From an uncultured Prevotellaceae bacterium (GTDB lineage Bacteria; Bacteroidota; Bacteroidia; Bacteroidales; Bacteroidaceae): a DNA stretch of 64,000 nucleotides. A program made the translations under genes and the position numbers. Every line of letters begins with the position of its first letter. The stretch's first letter is position 1. Location: the NCBI GenBank assembly GCA_902784565.1, contig CACZVE010000001.1, positions 124,001 to 188,000 on the forward strand, in the 5' to 3' direction. Under the pieces are notes generated by a model. It was not told where the DNA came from. It saw only the letters and a list, made by a program, of their open reading frames with translations, and made no database searches. Of this stretch, positions 25,064-33,247 are shown piece by piece.

Positions 25064-25852
25064 ATGTTTTTTGAGTTTGGCATAAAAGACGTCATCGACA
25101 TCATACTCGTCGCTCTGATGTTGTTCTATATCTACCGACTGATGCGTGAGTCGCGTTCACTGAACGTGTTCATCGGCATCATGATGTTTGCTGCCCTCTG
25201 GCTGTTCGTCTCACAGATCCTGGAAATGCGTCTGCTGGGCTCCATCATGGACAAGTTGGTGAGCGTGGGTGTAATCGCGTTGATAGTCATCTTCCAGGAG
25301 GATATCAGGAAGTTCCTCTATAACCTTGGCGCTCATCAGCGCATGAAAGCCGTCTCCAAACTATTCTCGTCGAAGGATGAGGAGCGTGAGGCGAAGATGG
25401 AAATAATGACAACCATCATCCCTATCGTCATGGCTTCACAGAACATGAGTCGTGGGAAGGTGGGGGCTCTGATCATCATTGAACGTGACATACCACTCGA
25501 CGATATCATCGTGACAGGAGACCAGATTGATGCGAATGTCAACCAACAGTTGATAGAAAACATCTTCTTTAAGAACGCCCCGCTTCATGATGGTGCCATG
25601 ATCATCTCGAAGAAGCGTATCAAGGCGGCAGGATGTATCCTGCCAGTAAGTCATGACTTGAGTATTCCGAAGGAACTGGGTCTGCGCCATCGTGCCGCCA
25701 TGGGTGTCTCACAGGAGAGTGATGCCGTGGCGGTTGTCGTCAGTGAGGAGACGGGTGGTATCTCTGTGGCCATCAAGGGTGAGTTCCGTCTGCGTCTGTC
25801 AGCGGAGGAGTTGGAGAGTCTGCTGAGCAAGGAACTGGCTGATACGGAGTAA
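25064..25852 (+). CDS. dacA: Diadenylate cyclase CdaA/DacA (c-di-AMP synthase)
   Basis: A 262-residue membrane enzyme that makes c-di-AMP from two ATP. Three N-terminal helices (IDIILVALMLFYIYRL, LNVFIGIMMFAALWLFV and KLVSVGVIALIVIFQ) precede the DisA_N domain. The catalytic motifs are DGA in NAPLHDGAMI near residue 175 and RHR in LGLRHRAAMG near residue 207. In this phylum c-di-AMP affects osmotic balance and the cell envelope. It follows folP by 12 bases; the two probably form one transcript that may continue to pta. Confidence 0.93.
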   Translation: MFFEFGIKDVIDIILVALMLFYIYRLMRESRSLNVFIGIMMFAALWLFVSQILEMRLLGSIMDKLVSVGVIALIVIFQEDIRKFLYNLGAHQRMKAVSKLFSSKDEEREAKMEIMTTIIPIVMASQNMSRGKVGALIIIERDIPLDDIIVTGDQIDANVNQQLIENIFFKNAPLHDGAMIISKKRIKAAGCILPVSHDLSIPKELGLRHRAAMGVSQESDAVAVVVSEETGGISVAIKGEFRLRLSAEELESLLSKELADTE

Positions 25853-25885
25853 ATCAATTTTAAAACAATTTTATACAAACAGACT

Positions 25886-26896
25886 ATGGATTTATTAAGT
25901 CAAATTGTTGCGCGTGCTAAGTCAAACAAGCAGCGCATCGTGCTCCCCGAGGCTACGGAGGAGCGTACACTTCGAGCAGCCGACAGAGTGATGGCCGACG
26001 ATATTGCGGACATCATCCTGTTGGGTAATCCTGACGAGATCAATAAACTTGCCGCAGAATGGGGACTGACCCATATCGGCAAGGCTACCATCATTGATCC
26101 GGAGAACAGTCCGAAGGCGGAGGAGTATGCCGAGAAACTGGCAGAACTCCGTAAGAGCAAGGGCATGACCATCGAGGAGGCCCGTAAGTTGGTGAAGAAC
26201 CCGCTCTACTATGGCTGTATGATCATCAAGACAGAAGGTGCCGACGGACAGATTTCCGGTGCCCTTTCTACTACTGGCGACACTTTGCGTCCTGCCCTTC
26301 AGATCATCAAGTGCGCCCCTGGCATCACTTGTGTGAGTGGTGGACTGTTGCTCATCTCAAAACAGAAACAGTATGGTGAGGATGGCGTACTCGTTGTGGC
26401 CGACGTGGCTGTGACGCCAATGCCCGACGCCAACCAGTTGGCTCAGATTGCTGTCTGCACAGCACAGATGGCCAAGGCTGTGGCTGGTTTCGAGGATCCC
26501 CGTGTGGCAATGTTGAGTTTCTCGACGAAAGGAAGTGCCAAGCATGAGGTGTGCGACAAGGTGATTGAGGCTACCCGTCTGGCTAAGGAGATGGCGCCCG
26601 ACCTGAAGATCGACGGTGAACTGCAGGCTGATGCTGCCCTCGTTCCCAGCGTAGGTGCCAAGAAGGCTCCCGGTTCTGATATTGCCGGTAAGGCCAATGT
26701 GCTCGTGTTCCCCAACCTCGAGGTAGGTAACATCGGTTATAAGATGGTGCAGCGCCTGGGTGATGCCATCGCCATCGGACCGGTACTTCAGGGTATTGCC
26801 CGTCCGGTGAACGACCTCTCCCGTGGTTGCTCTGTCGACGACATCTATTATATGGTGGCCATCACCGCTTGTCAGGCCATGGACGCTAAAAAGTGA
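25886..26896 (+). CDS. pta: Phosphate acetyltransferase
   Basis: A 336-residue enzyme of the short (PTA_PTB) type that interconverts acetyl-CoA and acetyl phosphate. Visible landmarks are RIVLPEATEERTLRAAD at the N-terminus, GALSTTGDTLRPALQIIK in the middle, LSFSTKGSAKH and the glycine-rich C-terminal NVLVFPNLEVGNIGYKMVQR. The enzyme has no N-terminal DRTGG extension, so it is the simple form. It is followed by ackA 27 bases downstream; together they make ATP and acetate, a main fermentation route here. Confidence 0.96.
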   Translation: MDLLSQIVARAKSNKQRIVLPEATEERTLRAADRVMADDIADIILLGNPDEINKLAAEWGLTHIGKATIIDPENSPKAEEYAEKLAELRKSKGMTIEEARKLVKNPLYYGCMIIKTEGADGQISGALSTTGDTLRPALQIIKCAPGITCVSGGLLLISKQKQYGEDGVLVVADVAVTPMPDANQLAQIAVCTAQMAKAVAGFEDPRVAMLSFSTKGSAKHEVCDKVIEATRLAKEMAPDLKIDGELQADAALVPSVGAKKAPGSDIAGKANVLVFPNLEVGNIGYKMVQRLGDAIAIGPVLQGIARPVNDLSRGCSVDDIYYMVAITACQAMDAKK

Positions 26897-26923
26897 ATAG
26901 TTAATAACGAATAGTGAATAGTT

Positions 26924-28117
26924 ATGAAGATATTAGTATTGAATTGTGGCTCGTCGTCAATCAAGTACGCCCTGTACAATATGGACGACAAGAGTGTGAT
27001 GACCAGTGGTGGTGCTGAGCGTGTGGGCTTGGACGGTGCCTTTGTGAAGGTGAAACTGGCCAATGGTGAGAAGAAACAGATCATGCACGACATTCCCGAA
27101 CATACCGAGGGTGTGAAGTTTATCTTCTCGTTGCTTACCGATCCTGAGATCGGTGTCATCAAGAGTCTGGATGAGATTGATGCCGTGGGTCATCGTATGG
27201 TCCATGGTGGTGAGAAATTCAATAAGAGCGTCATCTTGACCGATGAGGTGCTGAAGGTCTTCGAGGCGTGTTCCGACCTGGCTCCCCTGCATAACCCTGC
27301 CAACCTGAAGGGTGTGAATGCCGTGAAAGAACTGATGCCGGGTCTGCCGCAGGTGGGCGTCTTTGATACCGCCTTCCATCAGACCATGCCGCCGAAGGCA
27401 TTTATGTATGCCATCCCCTACGAACTTTACGAGAAGTATGGTATTCGTCGTTATGGTTTCCACGGCACTTCCCACCGTTATGTGTCGGCCCGTGCCTGTG
27501 AGTTCCTGGGCATCCCTGCCGAGGGTACGAAGATGGTGACCTGTCACGTGGGTAACGGTGGTTCGATTGCTGCTGTCGTCGATGGCAAGTGCATCGATAC
27601 CTCTATGGGTCTGACACCGTTGGAGGGTCTCATGATGGGAACCCGTGCCGGTGATATCGACGGTGGCGCCGTGACGTTCATCGAGAAGAAACTGGGCCTG
27701 GATGCCGATGGCATGAGTAACCTGCTCAACAAGAAGAGTGGTGTGGCTGGTCTGACAGGTGGCTCATCTGACATGCGCGACGTGGAGAGTGCGGCTAAGG
27801 CTGGTGACAAGCGTGCCAAACTGGCTCAGGACATGTATTTCTATCGCATCAAGAAGTATATCGGTGCCTACGCTGCTGCGATGGGAGGACTGGATGTCGT
27901 TGTCTTCACTGCCGGTGTCGGTGAGAACCAGATCAGCATGCGTTCAGAGGTGTGCAAGGACATGGAGTTCCTTGGCATCAAGTTCGACGAGGAGAAGAAC
28001 AAGGTGCGTGGCGAAGAGGTGATCATCTCTGCCGACGACTCGAAGGTGAAGGTGGTTGTCATTCCTACCGACGAGGAACTGATGATCGCCACCGACACGA
28101 TGAACCTGCTGAAATAA
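26924..28117 (+). CDS. ackA: Acetate kinase
   Basis: A 397-residue ASKHA-fold kinase that makes ATP and acetate from acetyl phosphate. It begins with the phosphate-binding NCGSSSIKYALY (residues 6-17). RYGFHGTSHRYV, TCHVGNGGSIAAV, GLMMGTRAGDID and the C-terminal FTAGVGENQ are the family signatures. It is the second gene of the pta-ackA operon, whose spacer carries repeats of GTGAATAGT. Confidence 0.97.
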   Translation: MKILVLNCGSSSIKYALYNMDDKSVMTSGGAERVGLDGAFVKVKLANGEKKQIMHDIPEHTEGVKFIFSLLTDPEIGVIKSLDEIDAVGHRMVHGGEKFNKSVILTDEVLKVFEACSDLAPLHNPANLKGVNAVKELMPGLPQVGVFDTAFHQTMPPKAFMYAIPYELYEKYGIRRYGFHGTSHRYVSARACEFLGIPAEGTKMVTCHVGNGGSIAAVVDGKCIDTSMGLTPLEGLMMGTRAGDIDGGAVTFIEKKLGLDADGMSNLLNKKSGVAGLTGGSSDMRDVESAAKAGDKRAKLAQDMYFYRIKKYIGAYAAAMGGLDVVVFTAGVGENQISMRSEVCKDMEFLGIKFDEEKNKVRGEEVIISADDSKVKVVVIPTDEELMIATDTMNLLK

Positions 28118-28150
28118 CCACTTCCCCCTCCTACAGGAGGGGTTAGGGGA
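28118..28150. repeat. Short dispersed hairpin of the CCCCTC-GAGGGG type
   Basis: CCCCTC at 28125-28130 and GAGGGG at 28137-28142 form a small hairpin inside CTTCCCCCTCCTACAGGAGG and the following GGTTAGGGGAGGT. Sequences of this type recur in intergenic regions of Bacteroidota and other bacteria as REP-like elements, so this is probably a dispersed repeat rather than part of ackA's terminator. Confidence 0.45.
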
Positions 28151-28176
28151 GGTCACCATTCCCCTACATACATTTA

Positions 28177-28213
28177 GGGAAATCCCGCAGCATAATTCGG
28201 GATTTCCCTTTGT
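28177..28213 (+). terminator. Terminator of pta-ackA
   Basis: An 11-bp stem (GGGAAATCCCG at 28177-28187, complement at 28198-28208) with a 10-base loop, followed by TTTGTTTTT. The T-run overlaps the -33 element of the next promoter. Confidence 0.8.
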
Positions 28214-28240
28214 TTTTACCCTTTATTTGCCGTACCTTTG
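28209..28240 (+). promoter_or_regulatory. Promoter of the small lipoprotein gene
   Basis: TTTG at 28209-28212 inside the terminator's T-run, a 20-bp spacer and TACCTTTG at 28233-28240. The ATG at 28292 leaves a leader of about 47 bases. Confidence 0.7.
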
Positions 28241-28291
28241 CAGTGTGAATTAAAACAAATGTCGAACTAAAGATATAGAAAGGGTACAATT

Positions 28292-28846
28292 ATGAAGATG
28301 ATCTACACAATGCTGATGATGGCGATGATGGCACTGGCCTTCACCTCTTGCGAGGATGAATTTATCGCTGATACCTTAGAGGGAACTTGGACTGGAAACA
28401 TGTATATTTCCTCTTACTGGGATGGCAGGACCTACGATGTCACCCGTTCGGAGATTACCTTCGAGATAGATCCGTTCCGTTTTACCAAAGGTTCGGGCTA
28501 TTGGGTGGACTATTATAGCAATGCCCCTTGGGACTATGTGGCCAACCATATTGACTGGACAGTGAAGAATGGCGTGATCTCCGTCTATTTCCGCGAGGAT
28601 GGTGACTGGATCGAGATCTGTGACTATCACCTCGACTCCAAGCGTTTCTATGGCACAATCTACGATGGTGACAACATGGTTGACTTCGAACTCTACTGCA
28701 CGAGTCGTCCGTGTTACGACAACTACTACTGGGGCTTCGACAGTTGGTACGATGATTACTACTGGGCTCGCACCCGCTCAGGCGATGCCGACAGCACAAA
28801 GGTGACCGAAAAACCGAAGCGCTTCGTGAATCCTGACCGCAAATAA
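28292..28846 (+). CDS. Small lipoprotein with Tyr/Trp/Asp-rich C-terminus (184 aa)
   Basis: A lipoprotein signal (MLMMAMMALAFTSC, Cys at about residue 20) is followed by an acidic N-terminus (EDEFIADTLEGTWTGNMY) and beta-strand-rich sequence that resembles small lipocalin-like lipoproteins. The C-terminal part is rich in Y, W and D (CYDNYYWGFDSWYDDYYW) and ends in basic residues. I do not recognise the family; the opening 'LEGTWTG' is typical of lipocalin-like repeats. It has its own promoter and is followed by a bidirectional terminator. Confidence 0.75.
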   Translation: MKMIYTMLMMAMMALAFTSCEDEFIADTLEGTWTGNMYISSYWDGRTYDVTRSEITFEIDPFRFTKGSGYWVDYYSNAPWDYVANHIDWTVKNGVISVYFREDGDWIEICDYHLDSKRFYGTIYDGDNMVDFELYCTSRPCYDNYYWGFDSWYDDYYWARTRSGDADSTKVTEKPKRFVNPDRK

Positions 28847-28850
28847 TAAA

Positions 28851-28882
28851 GTAAAGCCGCTCACATCGAGCGGCTTTACTTA
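28851..28882. terminator. Bidirectional terminator
   Basis: A 12-bp stem (GTAAAGCCGCTC at 28851-28862, complement at 28868-28879) with a 5-base loop lies between the lipoprotein stop and the converging kinase gene. Confidence 0.85.
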
Positions 28883-29935
28883 TGCGATTGTCTTGTAGAG
28901 GGTCGTCGCATTGTGACGACCCTCCATCACATCCAGGATCTCCTCTTCTGAGGATAGGTTGAAATCACCAGGGATGGTATTCTTCAGGGCAGCGGCAGCG
29001 AGCGAATAGTTCAGTTGCTGTTGTCTGTCGTTGGGAAAGAGGTTGACGGCATGGAGCCAACCACCCATAAAGGCATCACCCACGCCAACGGGATCCACCA
29101 CGTCGGGGATATCCATGATGGGAGCCTGGAGCAACTTTCCTTCTGTCCATAGCAGGGCTGTGAGGGTGTGGTGGCTTGATGATACGATATTACGCATACC
29201 CATCATCCAGTGTTTCAGGCGTGGGTACTGGGCGTGCAGTTCGTCGAACCACTCACCGTATTCCTTCATCTGCATCTGGAAATTGGAGTCGGTAGCGGTG
29301 AAGGGGGGCTGGGGATGCTGCGAGAGCCAGTCGAACTCAATGGCATCGCCAAACATCATGTCGCAACGGGAGAGCATTTTGCTCAGTGTCTCACGGGGCG
29401 TTGCCCCCTCATATCTCCACAGGTTCTTGCGGTAGTTGATGTCGAAGCAGACGGTGATGCCCAGTTCGTCGGCAATGTCGAGTGCCTCGAAGGTGGCCTC
29501 GGCAGCCTGTTGGGAGATAGCGGCGGTGATGCCCGACACACAGAAATAGGCGCAGTCCTTCAGGATCTCGCGCCAGGGAATCATGCCTGGTTTCAAGTCA
29601 TAGTAGGCCGACCCGCTGCGGTCATAAATCACTTTTGCAGCCCGCATGCCTGCAGGTGGCTCAAAGTAATAGGTGCCGATGCGCTGTCCGCCATAGAGCA
29701 CATGACTGGTATCGACACCGAGTTGGGCGAGGTTCATCGCACCGGCATGTCCCACAGGAGTGTCCGGCAGACGGGTGATATAGGTCACATTCTCGCCCTG
29801 CGAAGCCAGCGATACTGCCACATTGGCCTCGCTACCACCGTATTTGCTGGTAAACATATCCCCCTGCGTCAGTCGCAGGTGGTCGGGTTTCGAGAATCGG
29901 AGCAACAACTCTCCGAAAGTTACAATTTTCTTCAT
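28880..29935 (-). CDS. kdgK: PfkB-family sugar kinase, probable 2-keto-3-deoxygluconate kinase
   Basis: A 351-residue ribokinase-fold enzyme. The N-terminus has VTFGELLLRFSKPDHLRLTQ and a substrate-binding GGSEANVAVSLASQG. The C-terminal catalytic motif DPVGVGDAFMGG, with the base Asp near residue 288, replaces the usual GAGD by GVGD. The size and the sequence RIGTYYFEPPAGMRAAKVIYDRS are typical of KdgK-type kinases, which act on 2-keto-3-deoxy-D-gluconate from uronate breakdown, but a fructokinase cannot be excluded from sequence alone. It lies 13 bases downstream of lpxH in an operon that starts with the DUF59 gene. Confidence 0.8.
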   Translation of the reverse strand: MKKIVTFGELLLRFSKPDHLRLTQGDMFTSKYGGSEANVAVSLASQGENVTYITRLPDTPVGHAGAMNLAQLGVDTSHVLYGGQRIGTYYFEPPAGMRAAKVIYDRSGSAYYDLKPGMIPWREILKDCAYFCVSGITAAISQQAAEATFEALDIADELGITVCFDINYRKNLWRYEGATPRETLSKMLSRCDMMFGDAIEFDWLSQHPQPPFTATDSNFQMQMKEYGEWFDELHAQYPRLKHWMMGMRNIVSSSHHTLTALLWTEGKLLQAPIMDIPDVVDPVGVGDAFMGGWLHAVNLFPNDRQQQLNYSLAAAALKNTIPGDFNLSSEEEILDVMEGRHNATTLYKTIA

Positions 29936-29948
29936 ATTTGTCTAGTCT

Positions 29949-30716
29949 TTAGGGTTGGCTTTCGCCCTCAATGTATTGCGACATCAACAGATGTTCACCG
30001 TCGTAGACCACGTAGGAGAACTGTGTGATCCAGTCGCCGAGGATAATCATCCGGGCCTTTTTCGTCAGTTGCAGATCCACCTCGATATGACGGTGTCCGT
30101 AGATGAAATAGTCCACATTGGAGTGATACTGGATGTATTTCTTCGTGTAGAGCACGAGGTGTTCGCGGTTCTCACCCATATAGGGCGGCTCCTCGTTGTT
30201 CGGACGTTTCATCCGACTGTGCTTGGCCCAGTTCAGACCGAACCACATACCCCAGCGGGGATGTAAGGCAGAGAAGGCCCACTGACAGGCGCGGTTATGG
30301 AAGATACTCTTGATCAACTTGAAGTTCTTGTTGGGATCGCCGAGTCCGTCACCGTGTGCTAAGAAAAAGATCTTACCGTAGATCTCCGTTGTCTCTGGCT
30401 GTTTGTGCAGGATCACACCACATTCCTTCTCCAGGTATTCGTAGGCCCAGATGTCGTGGTTGCCGGTGAAGTAATGTATTTCGACACCCATGTCCGTCAG
30501 TTCGGAGATTTTTCCCAGGAAACGGGTAAAGCCCTTCGGCACCACGTATTTGTATTCATACCAGAAGTCGAACATGTCACCTAACAGATAGACGGCAGCG
30601 GCTTTCTCCTTGATAGAGTCAAGGAAACGTACCAACCGCCGTTCCTGCATCCTCTGGTGCGGAATAGCCAGTGACCCAAGATGGGCATCAGATAGGAAAT
30701 ATATCGGTTTCATCAC
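29949..30716 (-). CDS. lpxH: UDP-2,3-diacylglucosamine diphosphatase (LpxH-type)
   Basis: A 255-residue calcineurin-like phosphoesterase. Metal ligands are visible in SDAHLG (Asp10, His12), LGDMFDFWY (Asp47), TGNHD (near residue 85), AHGDGLG and YGHRHIE. The FWYEYKYVVPKGF loop is typical of LpxH-like enzymes of Bacteroidota. It cleaves UDP-diacylglucosamine to lipid X and UMP in lipid A synthesis, on the inner face of the inner membrane. It lies in an operon between the DUF59 gene and kdgK. Confidence 0.85.
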   Translation of the reverse strand: MMKPIYFLSDAHLGSLAIPHQRMQERRLVRFLDSIKEKAAAVYLLGDMFDFWYEYKYVVPKGFTRFLGKISELTDMGVEIHYFTGNHDIWAYEYLEKECGVILHKQPETTEIYGKIFFLAHGDGLGDPNKNFKLIKSIFHNRACQWAFSALHPRWGMWFGLNWAKHSRMKRPNNEEPPYMGENREHLVLYTKKYIQYHSNVDYFIYGHRHIEVDLQLTKKARMIILGDWITQFSYVVYDGEHLLMSQYIEGESQP

Positions 30717-30733
30717 TATTCACTTATCACTTC

Positions 30734-31054
30734 TTAATCGAATCCCAGTTCTACTCTCGCTTCCTCACTCATCATACTCTGGTCCCAGGCAGGCTCGAAG
30801 ACGAGGTTGACATTTGCTCCCTTGATGCCTTCGACACTCTCCACTTTCGTGCGTACATCTTCTAATATATAATCAGCCGCAGGACAGTTCGGCGCGGTAA
30901 ATGTCATTTCTAATTCCACCGTGCTGTCCTCCTGCACATCAATCTTATAAATCATTCCCAAGTCATAGATGTTGACGGGAATTTCCGGATCGTAGACGGT
31001 CTTCAACACATCCACGATACGTTCTTCAAGCAGCGTTTTTTCCTCTTGCGTCAT
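30734..31054 (-). CDS. MIP18/DUF59 family iron-sulfur assembly protein
   Basis: A 106-residue single-domain DUF59 (SufT/PaaD-like) protein. The pattern is VYDPEIPVNIYDLGMIYKI, then MTFTAPNCPAAD with a conserved cysteine (Cys57), and NVNLVFEPAWDQSMMSEEAR. Such proteins help assemble or deliver iron-sulfur clusters. It leads a three-gene operon with lpxH and kdgK, an unusual mix whose logic is not obvious. A strong minus-strand promoter lies at 31078-31109. Confidence 0.85.
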   Translation of the reverse strand: MTQEEKTLLEERIVDVLKTVYDPEIPVNIYDLGMIYKIDVQEDSTVELEMTFTAPNCPAADYILEDVRTKVESVEGIKGANVNLVFEPAWDQSMMSEEARVELGFD

Positions 31055-31077
31055 TCCTTCTTATCTTTTTCAGTTGG

Positions 31078-31109
31078 CAAAGGTACAAATAAGTAGGAAG
31101 ATAACCAAA
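31078..31109 (-). promoter_or_regulatory. Promoter of the DUF59-lpxH-kdgK operon
   Basis: On the minus strand, TTTG (31106-31109), a 20-bp spacer and TACCTTTG (31078-31085) form a full consensus promoter 23 bases upstream of the start codon. Confidence 0.7.
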
Positions 31110-31167
31110 AAAAAAGTTGGATTTCTCGACTTGATGCGATTTGTTATCATTCCAAAACTTCAAAAAC

Positions 31168-31293
31168 CTGCCCCAAAACCGGGGAAGATTTTGCACGGTG
31201 TGCATAAACGTGCCTCAGTTTGGGGGCAGACTTTTGCACGGTGTGCATAAACGTCTCCCAGTTTTTAGGCTGATTTTTCAACTTCCGGAACGT
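31168..31293. repeat. 43-bp tandem repeat patch (TTTTGCACGGTGTGCATAAA units)
   Basis: Exact 23-base copies beginning TTTTGCACGGTGTGCATAAA occur at 31189-31211 and 31232-31254, 43 bases apart. Similar CCTC/CCCAGTTT flanks precede and follow, giving about three degenerate units. The repeats contain the palindrome TGCACGGTGTGCA. On the minus strand they read as a small frame with repeated HTVQKSAPK-like words, which is probably not a gene. This fills part of the 520-base gap between the DUF59 gene and the regulator. Confidence 0.7.
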
Positions 31294-31315
31294 GTTCCCA
31301 CGATACTCACTCATA

Positions 31316-31385
31316 CCATCGGAACGCAAAAAGGACTTGTTCCAGAATCAATTCATGCCATCGGAACACAAAAATGACTTGTTCC
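31316..31385. repeat. Second tandem repeat, 42-bp period
   Basis: CCATCGGAACGCAAAAAGGA, then CTTGTTCC, occurs at 31316-31343 and in a near-identical copy at 31358-31385 (42 bases apart, two mismatches). It adjoins the 43-bp patch and has almost the same period, so the two may be diverged parts of one array. No spacers of CRISPR type are present. Confidence 0.65.
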
Positions 31386-31460
31386 TAAATCCTGGTAAAT
31401 CATCCAATTTTCAAAATGGTTCCCCGTACTTTTCAGTCTGTTCTGCTAACAAATTTAGTG

Positions 31461-31495
31461 AATTATCCGACAAATTCGGAATTTGTCCGATAATT
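31461..31495. promoter_or_regulatory. Dyad operator upstream of the membrane AraC regulator
   Basis: A 35-base palindrome centred on 31478 with 16 of 17 arm pairs matching; inner part CGACAAATTC-G-GAATTTGTC. The centre lies 54 bp before the first base of the TAACTTTG -7 element at 31532. A second copy of the half-sites in the same register lies upstream of the next gene (33248-33276). Placement near -65 fits an activator or autoregulation site. Confidence 0.65.
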
Positions 31496-31531
31496 CTTTT
31501 CTAGGTTTTCTTTTTTCTAACGGCTTTTGTC

Positions 31532-31539
31532 TAACTTTG
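31532..31539 (+). promoter_or_regulatory. -7 element of the membrane AraC regulator gene
   Basis: TAACTTTG at 31532-31539, 36 bases before the ATG at 31576. The -33 region is a T-tract without an exact TTTG, which fits a promoter that needs help from a regulator. Confidence 0.6.
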
Positions 31540-31575
31540 TACCCAGTAATCAAAAAACAGATTGTTTGGTTAGAT

Positions 31576-33246
31576 ATGCGACAGACATTTCAACTCATTC
31601 TATTCTTCATCTTCTTATTGGCGACATCGCATGCCGATGGTGCTGACAAGGTGAAATGTCCTGTTGTCAAGGTGGAGGTAGAACGGTTGTCTGACATGAA
31701 CGTTCCCCGTAGCGGACATTCTGTTTTCGTGGCGAATGGAGAGGTGACAGTTGCGGGTGGACATACTTCAGGCTTTGTACTGACACCCACGGCGGAATAT
31801 CTCAAGGAAGGTGAGTGGCATCTGTTGCAGACCGCCTATACGCACGATGGCGGCATATCGATTGTGATGAAATCGGGAGAGGTGCTATTAGCCGGCGGAT
31901 TTAAGGATAATCTGGGTATCGGACAGAGTTTTGAGGTTGAACTATACAATCCTGTGACGCATCAGTGTAAGGGCTTTGGTTGTCTTGACCAGAAACGTGC
32001 CTCTGGTGCTACGCTTGAACTCGACAGCGGACGGGTGGTGATTGCAGGCAATTGGTATGCTGATGATGCCATTGAGATTTTCGATGGCAAGACCACGTTC
32101 TCGCATGTTAGGGGTGTCTCACAGTCACGCTGTCTTCCCCATATTTTCCGTACTTCGAATGGTGATGCAATGATTTTTGCGGGTTATGATAATCATGGAG
32201 CCCCTATCGATACGATTATTATCGACAGACTTTATGGAGCCCCTTTCACGAATGAGTTGTTTGATAATTGGAAGCCTCTGCAATATGACTTGGTGCAACA
32301 CAGTGATGACAGTTTTATCGGAGACGAGTCAAAGGGGGAGTGCCGTTATCTGATGCCTGTAGAGAATAAGGAAGGGCAGTTGGCTATCGTTGATGTACGT
32401 GACACCGTGTTCACTCCTTTACCTACAATGTATTCCGTGCCGACAGAAAGTCAGTGGGGACGAATCAAATACATTACTCCGGTATACGTTGATCGTCAAC
32501 ATCAACGAGGCTATGTCGTCGGCTTCGACGAGACATACCGTTTGTATGCGCTCTGCATCGATTACGCCAAGACCCCAGCCCCTCTGGTCCTCTATCATAC
32601 GGATCCTTTGCCTGAGGCGGGTATGAGAACCATCCCGGTATTGACGTCAGAAGGTAATCTGATGCTGACAGGTGGTATCGGCACAGAACCGAATGGAAAT
32701 TTCTCACCAATGGCTTCTGTATGGCTACTACGATTCAATGACAAGGGTTCCAGTGCAACGGGTGATTTGAATAACTGGATGTGGAGTATTTGTGCTGTCA
32801 TATTGCTGGCAATCCTGGTTGTTTATCTCTTTTGGCGCAAGAGGTCAAAGGAGCTTCCCATGTCTGAGGAACCTGTTGTATCCGCTCCTGCAAAGGGCAA
32901 TGCCAGATTGATGCAGCGGATATGTGAGTTGATGGAGGATCAGCATATCTATCTTCAGCAAGGTCTGAAGGTTTCGGACATCGCATCAGCCCTTGGCACC
33001 AATAGCCGGTATATCTCAGATTGTATAAGGGTGGAAAGAGGTTGTTCATTGACACAGTTTGTTAATGAGTTCCGTGTGGAACATGCCAAACGTTTGATGA
33101 TTGAGCATCCGGAAAAGAAGATGTCGGCTGTAGCGATGGAGTCAGGATTCTCCAACGACAAGGCCCTTGCACGCTGTTTCAAGGAACTGACCGACCTCAC
33201 CCCGACGGAGTGGAAGACACAAAGCATGAGCACCCAAAAACAGTAA
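31576..33246 (+). CDS. Transmembrane regulator: kelch-like sensor, one helix, AraC-type HTH (556 aa)
   Basis: The protein has a signal peptide or N-terminal anchor (MRQTFQLILFFIFLLATSHA). A periplasmic region of about 380 residues follows, with kelch-like beta-propeller repeats (VPRSGHSVFVANGEVTVAGG, SGEVLLAGGF, DSGRVVIAGNW, GNLMLTGGIG). One membrane helix (WSICAVILLAILVVYLFW, about residues 413-430) leads to a cytoplasmic AraC-type domain with two helix-turn-helix units (GLKVSDIASALGTNSRYISD and MSAVAMESGFSNDKALARCF). It lacks histidine kinase and receiver domains, so it differs from hybrid two-component systems. I infer that it senses something in the periplasm and binds DNA directly. Start 31576 is preferred to TTG 31483 because the latter lies inside the operator dyad. 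Its likely target is the LRR gene downstream. Confidence 0.8.
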   Translation: MRQTFQLILFFIFLLATSHADGADKVKCPVVKVEVERLSDMNVPRSGHSVFVANGEVTVAGGHTSGFVLTPTAEYLKEGEWHLLQTAYTHDGGISIVMKSGEVLLAGGFKDNLGIGQSFEVELYNPVTHQCKGFGCLDQKRASGATLELDSGRVVIAGNWYADDAIEIFDGKTTFSHVRGVSQSRCLPHIFRTSNGDAMIFAGYDNHGAPIDTIIIDRLYGAPFTNELFDNWKPLQYDLVQHSDDSFIGDESKGECRYLMPVENKEGQLAIVDVRDTVFTPLPTMYSVPTESQWGRIKYITPVYVDRQHQRGYVVGFDETYRLYALCIDYAKTPAPLVLYHTDPLPEAGMRTIPVLTSEGNLMLTGGIGTEPNGNFSPMASVWLLRFNDKGSSATGDLNNWMWSICAVILLAILVVYLFWRKRSKELPMSEEPVVSAPAKGNARLMQRICELMEDQHIYLQQGLKVSDIASALGTNSRYISDCIRVERGCSLTQFVNEFRVEHAKRLMIEHPEKKMSAVAMESGFSNDKALARCFKELTDLTPTEWKTQSMSTQKQ

Positions 33247-33247
33247 T

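Noticed and set aside
29210..30028. A 272-codon plus-strand frame opposite kdgK
   Set aside because: Shadow of a gene with clear kinase motifs.
31147..31377. Small frames on both strands through the 43-bp repeats
   Set aside because: Their apparent coding comes from the repeats; no promoter, start context or conserved protein pattern supports them.
31168..31385. CRISPR array
   Set aside because: Only two or three units, degenerate flanks in place of unique spacers, two different repeats and no cas genes.
31483..31575. TTG start for the AraC-type regulator
   Set aside because: It lies inside the dyad and upstream of the -7 element; ATG 31576 begins a proper signal sequence.
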